Of a stretch of DNA of 8,423 nucleotides, positions 5,216 through 8,423 are shown piece after piece. Each line of letters starts with the position of its first letter. Position 1 is the first letter of the stretch. Under the pieces are notes generated by a model, which was given only the letters and a program-made list of their open reading frames with translations, was not told the origin of the DNA and did not search any database. The position numbers were made by a program, and so were the translations under genes. The stretch is from JBBRLA01 sp038231615 (GTDB taxonomy: Bacteria > Myxococcota_A > Polyangia > Palsa-1104 > JAEUJZ01): contig JBBRLA010000368.1 of the NCBI GenBank assembly GCA_038231615.1, forward strand, positions 1 to 8,423, in the 5' to 3' direction.

Positions 5216-7918
5216 ATGTTGCACCTTCCGGGCTATGCCATCGGCGAACTGATCCTGGACAGCGGGCGGGCGCGGGTCTACCACGCCCTACGGGAGCGGG
5301 ACTGCCTGAAGGTGACCGTCAAGGTGATGCAAGGGATCTATGCCACGCCCCGCAGCCTTGCCAGCCTGCGCCACGAACACGAGATTGCCGCCTCGCTTGG
5401 CACGCCCGCCGCGGTACATCCGCTGGAACTTGTGACCCTTCCCGATGGGATGGCCCTGGTGCTCGAGGTCCGGGGCGGCGGCGGCTCCCTGGCCGGCCTG
5501 CTTCATGGCCTGTCCGGGAAGCGGATGCCGGTCGTGCGCTTCCTGCCCCTCGCGCTGCGTCTGTGCGAGGCCCTGGCCGAGGTCCACCGCGAGGGGGTGA
5601 TCCACAAGAACATCCAGCCCCACAACCTCATCATCTCCGCGGATGAGAAGACCGTCTGGCTGACCGACTTCGGCATCGCCACCCGCCTTTTGCGCGACCC
5701 GGTTGAGGCCTTTGCGCCCGGCTCCGGTTTTATTGAAGGCACCCTGCCTTATATGTCCCCCGAGCAGACCGGGCGCATGAACCGGCCCCTGGACTGGCGT
5801 ACCGACCTGTATTCCCTGGGCATCACCTTGTACCAGATGCTGACCGGCGCCACCCCCTTCGCCGCCGAGGCCAACCATCCTATCGAGTGGATCTATGCCC
5901 ATGTGGCCCGCGCGCCCATCCCCCCCATGCAGATCGTGCCCGATCTGCCCGAGGCGATCAGCGACATCGTGCTGCGCCTGCTGGCCAAGGTACCGGAAGA
6001 ACGCTACCAGAGCGCCCGCGGCGTGGCCTACGACGTGGGGCGGTGCCTCATGCAGGGGAAGGAGCAGGGACACATCGATCCTTTCCCCTTGCAGCAACGG
6101 GACTACTCGGGCCGCTTCCAGGTGTCGCTGGCGCTGCACGGGCGGGACCGGGAGGTCGACGCGCTGCTTCTTTCGTGGGAGCGTGTCGCCTGCACGGGAA
6201 ACCGGGAGCTTTTGCTCCTGACCGGGCCCGGGGGGATTGGCAAGTCCACCCTGGTGCGCGAACTGCACCTGCCGCTGCTTCTGCGCCGGGGCCTCTTGCT
6301 CTGGGGCAAGTGCGATCGCGGAGCGCGAAGCGCCGCGGTGCATGGAGCGCCAAGCGCCGCGGTGATAAATCAACACAACCAGGGCATCCCCTACGCGCCC
6401 TTTTGCCAGGCCATCGGCGGGCTGGTGAAGCAGTTGCTGGGACAGGGCGAGCTGGCGCTTTCTGCATTGCGGGCGGACGTTCTTGGCGCACTTGCAGGCG
6501 AAGGACGCTTGCTCACCGCGGTCATCCCCGAGATGGAGCTTTTGATCGGCGAACAACCGCCACTGCAAATAGCGCAGAGAATGGGAGGCAGCCCGCAAGA
6601 GGCCCAACTGCGCTTTGGTCAGGCGTTTGCCCGGCTTCTGGGGGTGTTCGCCCAGCGAAAACATCCCATGGTGCTTTTCCTGGACGATTTGCAATGGGCG
6701 GACGCGGCCAGCCTGCGGCTTTTGCAATTCCTTTTGACCCGGGCCAAGACGCAGTCCCTGCTGGTCATCATCGCCTACCGGGACAACGAGGTGGGGGCCA
6801 ATCATCCGCTTTCCCTGACCCTTGTGGAGATCGAAAAGACCCTTTCCCCGACCCGCGTGAAGATCGGCCCACTGTCCACCTTTGCCGTGGCCCAGATGGT
6901 GGCGGCGACCCTTTCGTGCCCCGAAGCGGAGTCGGCAGAGCTGTCCGCGCTGGTCCACAAGAAGACTGGCGGCAACCCGTTCTTCATCGGCCAGTTCCTG
7001 CAGACATTGCATCGCGACGGCCTTTTGGTTTACGCTCAGGCGGCAGAGCGGTTCTGCTGGGATCTTTCGCACATCGAGCGGGCCGGGGTCACCGACAACG
7101 TGGTGACCCTGATGGGGGACACCCTGCGTCGCCTTCCCCCGCCGGTGCAGGAGGCGCTGCGGCTGGCGGCGTGCGTGGGCCACCGCTTCGATCTTGCGAC
7201 CCTTTCGGCGATTGCCGGATGCACCGAGGCACAGATGCAGCGAGACCTGTGGCCGGCGCAGGCCGCGGAACTGATCGTCGCCTTGCCGGGCACCGAAGGC
7301 CCTTCTTTGGAGCCCGGCGGCTATCGTTTTTTCCACGACTGCATAAAGGACGCGGCTTTGGGGCTGATCCCAGAAAAAGACCTGCCCGCTCTGCGCCTGC
7401 GCATCGGGCGGGCGCTCTTTCACTTGCATGGCGGCGAGTCCGGGAAAAGTTTCTTCGCCATCGCCGAACACTACAACGCCGCGCTGCCCCTGGTCGATGA
7501 TCCCGGGGAGCGGCACCGCCTGTGCCGCCTGAACCTGCGGGCCGGCTGCCATGCTCGGGGCAGCGGCGCCGTTGTCCAGGCGCACGTCTTCCTTTCGGCA
7601 GGCATTGTGTGGATGGGTCCGGACGGCTGGCAGACCGACTATCAGACCACCCTGACATTGCACCGCGAACTCTGCGAGTGCGCCCACCTGTGCGGCATGA
7701 ACGACCAGGCGGACGCGCTTCTTGCGCAGATGTTTCTGTGGGTGCAGACGGACCTGGACTTTCCCGATGGAGCGCGGTCCGAGCAACCTGCCGCTTCGGC
7801 GGAGGACCAGGCTGCTGCGCCGTGGGACGAGGTCGCCGATCCCCCGGTTCCACCAGCGTGGGACGAGTTCGCCGATTCGCCGGTCCCCCCTTTGTGGGAT
7901 GACTTCGCTCCTCCCTGA
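5216..7918 (+). CDS. Serine/threonine protein kinase fused to AAA ATPase, short hybrid form
   Basis: A 900-aa signalling protein. Residues 1-280 are a protein kinase domain: K36 in the VAIK-like TVKVM, catalytic loop HKNIQPHN (130-137), DFG at 151-153, and GTLPYMSPEQ with RTDLYSLG later. The catalytic-loop Asp is Asn132 and the usual Lys is Gln134, so activity may be weak or absent. A large AAA (NACHT/MalT-like) ATPase domain follows, with Walker A GPGGIGKST (337-345) and Walker B VLFLDDLQWAD (486-496). Between them, residues 368-385 are a repeat-derived insert that splits the GKxDQ motif after D367. The stretch from about 740 to 850 matches the start of the TPR-like region of hybrid kinases. 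Relatives usually continue for hundreds of residues into TPR, GAF and histidine-kinase domains; this one stops after three WDE-type 12-residue repeats (870-900). Function beyond ATP-dependent signalling cannot be read. It is divergent from the Uma2-like gene. Confidence 0.92.
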   Translation: MLHLPGYAIGELILDSGRARVYHALRERDCLKVTVKVMQGIYATPRSLASLRHEHEIAASLGTPAAVHPLELVTLPDGMALVLEVRGGGGSLAGLLHGLSGKRMPVVRFLPLALRLCEALAEVHREGVIHKNIQPHNLIISADEKTVWLTDFGIATRLLRDPVEAFAPGSGFIEGTLPYMSPEQTGRMNRPLDWRTDLYSLGITLYQMLTGATPFAAEANHPIEWIYAHVARAPIPPMQIVPDLPEAISDIVLRLLAKVPEERYQSARGVAYDVGRCLMQGKEQGHIDPFPLQQRDYSGRFQVSLALHGRDREVDALLLSWERVACTGNRELLLLTGPGGIGKSTLVRELHLPLLLRRGLLLWGKCDRGARSAAVHGAPSAAVINQHNQGIPYAPFCQAIGGLVKQLLGQGELALSALRADVLGALAGEGRLLTAVIPEMELLIGEQPPLQIAQRMGGSPQEAQLRFGQAFARLLGVFAQRKHPMVLFLDDLQWADAASLRLLQFLLTRAKTQSLLVIIAYRDNEVGANHPLSLTLVEIEKTLSPTRVKIGPLSTFAVAQMVAATLSCPEAESAELSALVHKKTGGNPFFIGQFLQTLHRDGLLVYAQAAERFCWDLSHIERAGVTDNVVTLMGDTLRRLPPPVQEALRLAACVGHRFDLATLSAIAGCTEAQMQRDLWPAQAAELIVALPGTEGPSLEPGGYRFFHDCIKDAALGLIPEKDLPALRLRIGRALFHLHGGESGKSFFAIAEHYNAALPLVDDPGERHRLCRLNLRAGCHARGSGAVVQAHVFLSAGIVWMGPDGWQTDYQTTLTLHRELCECAHLCGMNDQADALLAQMFLWVQTDLDFPDGARSEQPAASAEDQAAAPWDEVADPPVPPAWDEFADSPVPPLWDDFAPP
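6317..6370 (+). repeat. In-frame 54-bp repeat insert in the ATPase domain
   Basis: Two diverged 24-bp units (6317-6340 and 6341-6364, 21 of 24 bases alike) plus six bases (ATAAAT) form an 18-codon insert. From GATCGCG (6314) to CCGCGGT (6339) it matches the activator-gene repeat with one mismatch. It is translated as GARSAAV and GAPSAAV. Removing exactly these 54 bases restores GKCD-QHNQGIPYAP, which fits the family's usual GKFDQ...PY sequence. One intact GCGAAGC heptamer remains (6325-6331); the others carry substitutions, consistent with an older insertion. Confidence 0.85.
7822..7917 (+). repeat. 36-bp period repeats coding for WDE-x-A tail of the kinase
   Basis: The motif GTGGGA recurs at 7822, 7858 and 7894. 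It encodes WDEVADPPVPP, then WDEFADSPVPP, then WDDFAPP, ending at the stop. The tail is acidic, aromatic and proline-rich, with tryptophans at 870, 882 and 894. It is not part of the ATPase or TPR domains and could be a short linear binding motif; no partner can be named. Confidence 0.8.
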
Positions 7919-8197
7919 GCGATCCGGCCAAGGGCGATGGACGACTACGAGGACTCAGCAAGAGGGGGCCCACTGATGCAAGTCAGCGGCGGTTCGGGGC
8001 GGTGTGCCCGAATGGGGTGTTGCAGGCCGTTTTTCGTGGTCTTTCTTTCGGATTTACGTAGATGCGATCAGGTCATGCTGGCTGTAGTGGCGATCGCCGT
8101 TTTCCCGGCCGGACACTCGGGGTCTCAAAATCGGCCACGTTTTACCTACCCTCAGTCGCTTGCCGCCGGTCGATCCCTGGGCTAGGCTGCGTGCATC
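7919..8197. other. Intergenic stretch without a convincing gene
   Basis: Only short open frames are present on both strands, with no recognisable domain and base composition less biased than in the neighbouring genes. It includes a T-rich patch at about 8029-8054 and a sequence TCAAAATCGGCCACGTTTTA (8124-8143) that may be an insertion-sequence remnant. No convincing terminator hairpin was found after the kinase stop. Confidence 0.5.
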
Positions 8198-8320
8198 ATG
8201 GTCCCCTCGTTCAACACCGCCGGGCCGTGCATTCCTGGCGAACACTACATGCTTTCGCCGGGGCGGCGGCTGACCCAGGTATTGAATCCAGACCTCCTGA
8301 CACCCCCAGGTGCCCGATGA
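8198..8320 (+). pseudogene. N-terminal remnant of a repeat-family AAA ATPase (truncated after ~27 codons)
   Basis: The ATG at 8198 opens a 40-codon frame that begins MVPSFNTAGPCIPGEHYML. From memory this is the characteristic opening of a multicopy bacterial AAA ATPase family (xFNTAGPCxPxxHYML...RL), which normally continues into a strand ending FVLHAPRQxGKTT, the Walker A. Here similarity stops after RRLTQVLN and the frame ends at 8320 with unrelated residues. No Walker A is found in the other frames up to the window edge, so a simple frameshift does not explain it. Most likely a deletion or rearrangement left only the gene start. The stop lies inside the left arm of a 12-bp inverted repeat. 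Confidence 0.6.
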
Positions 8321-8392
8321 ATGATTAACGCAGCCAGAAGGTGGCCCGCTCCTCGGGGAGGGTCGCCGCACGGCCCAAGAAATCATTCATCG
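8315..8392. repeat. Perfect 12-bp inverted repeat with 54-bp spacer
   Basis: CGATGAATGATT at 8315-8326 is the exact reverse complement of AATCATTCATCG at 8381-8392; the match does not extend further in either direction. The arms are AT-rich in a GC-rich setting. The left arm holds the stop of the minus-strand gene fragment, and the right arm holds an ATG-AAT-GAT of that same frame. It is too widely spaced for an ordinary terminator hairpin. Confidence 0.7.
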
Positions 8393-8423
8393 AAATGCCG
8401 ACCTGAACAAATGTCCGACGACG
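8325..8423 (-). CDS. Possible C-terminal fragment of an unidentified protein, cut by window edge
   Basis: The minus-strand frame is open from the window edge for 32 codons and ends at TAA (8327-8325), reading TFVQVGISMNDFLGRAATLP, then EERATFWLR. The amino-acid content is protein-like, but I do not recognise the family. It could also be a very small gene starting at the internal ATG at 8390 (21 residues), or chance. It converges on the ATPase remnant. Confidence 0.3.
   Translation of the reverse strand, partial: RRRTFVQVGISMNDFLGRAATLPEERATFWLR

Noticed and set aside
5288..7786. Long minus-strand open frame (832 codons) opposite the kinase
   Set aside because: It mirrors a gene with kinase and ATPase motifs and has no recognisable domain of its own.
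7937..8185. 82-codon plus-strand frame after the kinase
   Set aside because: No ribosome binding site, no domain and no gene-like composition; it overlaps other short frames equally well.
8054..8386. 110-codon minus-strand frame in the 3' region
   Set aside because: It overlaps the better supported ATPase remnant on the other strand and shows no recognisable motif.

Overview
The window is GC-rich and densely coded. It carries an NtrC-type sigma-54 activator, a hybrid Ser/Thr kinase-ATPase, a Uma2-type protein with a C-terminal tail common in Rpn-like proteins, and the start of a repeat-family AAA ATPase. Together these suggest a myxobacterium-like member of Myxococcota (former Deltaproteobacteria). 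That placement rests on gene content and my memory of the families, not on a search.

Layout: (1) 1-1326, the 3' part of a sigma-54 enhancer-binding protein, cut by the window edge and ending in four 30-bp tandem repeats; (2) 1443-2606, a Tat-exported NAD(P)-dependent epimerase/dehydratase-like protein; (3) 2607-2739, a gap with two exact copies of a 29-bp repeat; (4) 2740-4050, a 12-helix transporter of the MFS / nucleotide-exchange type; (5) 4070-5011, on the minus strand and convergent with the transporter, a Uma2-like protein; (6) 5012-5215, a divergent intergenic region with a plausible minus-strand promoter; (7) 5216-7918, a 900-aa kinase-ATPase that looks short for its hybrid family; (8) 7919-8423, a decayed-looking end with the first ~27 codons of an AAA ATPase gene, a perfect 12-bp inverted repeat and the tail of an unidentified minus-strand gene.

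The most unusual signal is a GC-rich repeat built around the heptamer GCGAAGC. It occurs as a 4 x 30-bp array that forms the C-terminus of the sigma-54 activator. It also occurs, decayed and as a 54-bp (18-codon) in-frame insert, inside a conserved motif of the kinase's ATPase domain. Both sites have the same strand and reading frame and give an ARSAAV-like peptide. The unit has no stop in any of six frames. This looks like a small interspersed element that can enter coding genes without breaking them, comparable in behaviour to Rickettsia palindromic elements.

No operon or shared pathway links the main genes. The activator and the kinase are both signalling proteins but are not adjacent. No CRISPR array, tRNA, rRNA or intact transposase was seen.
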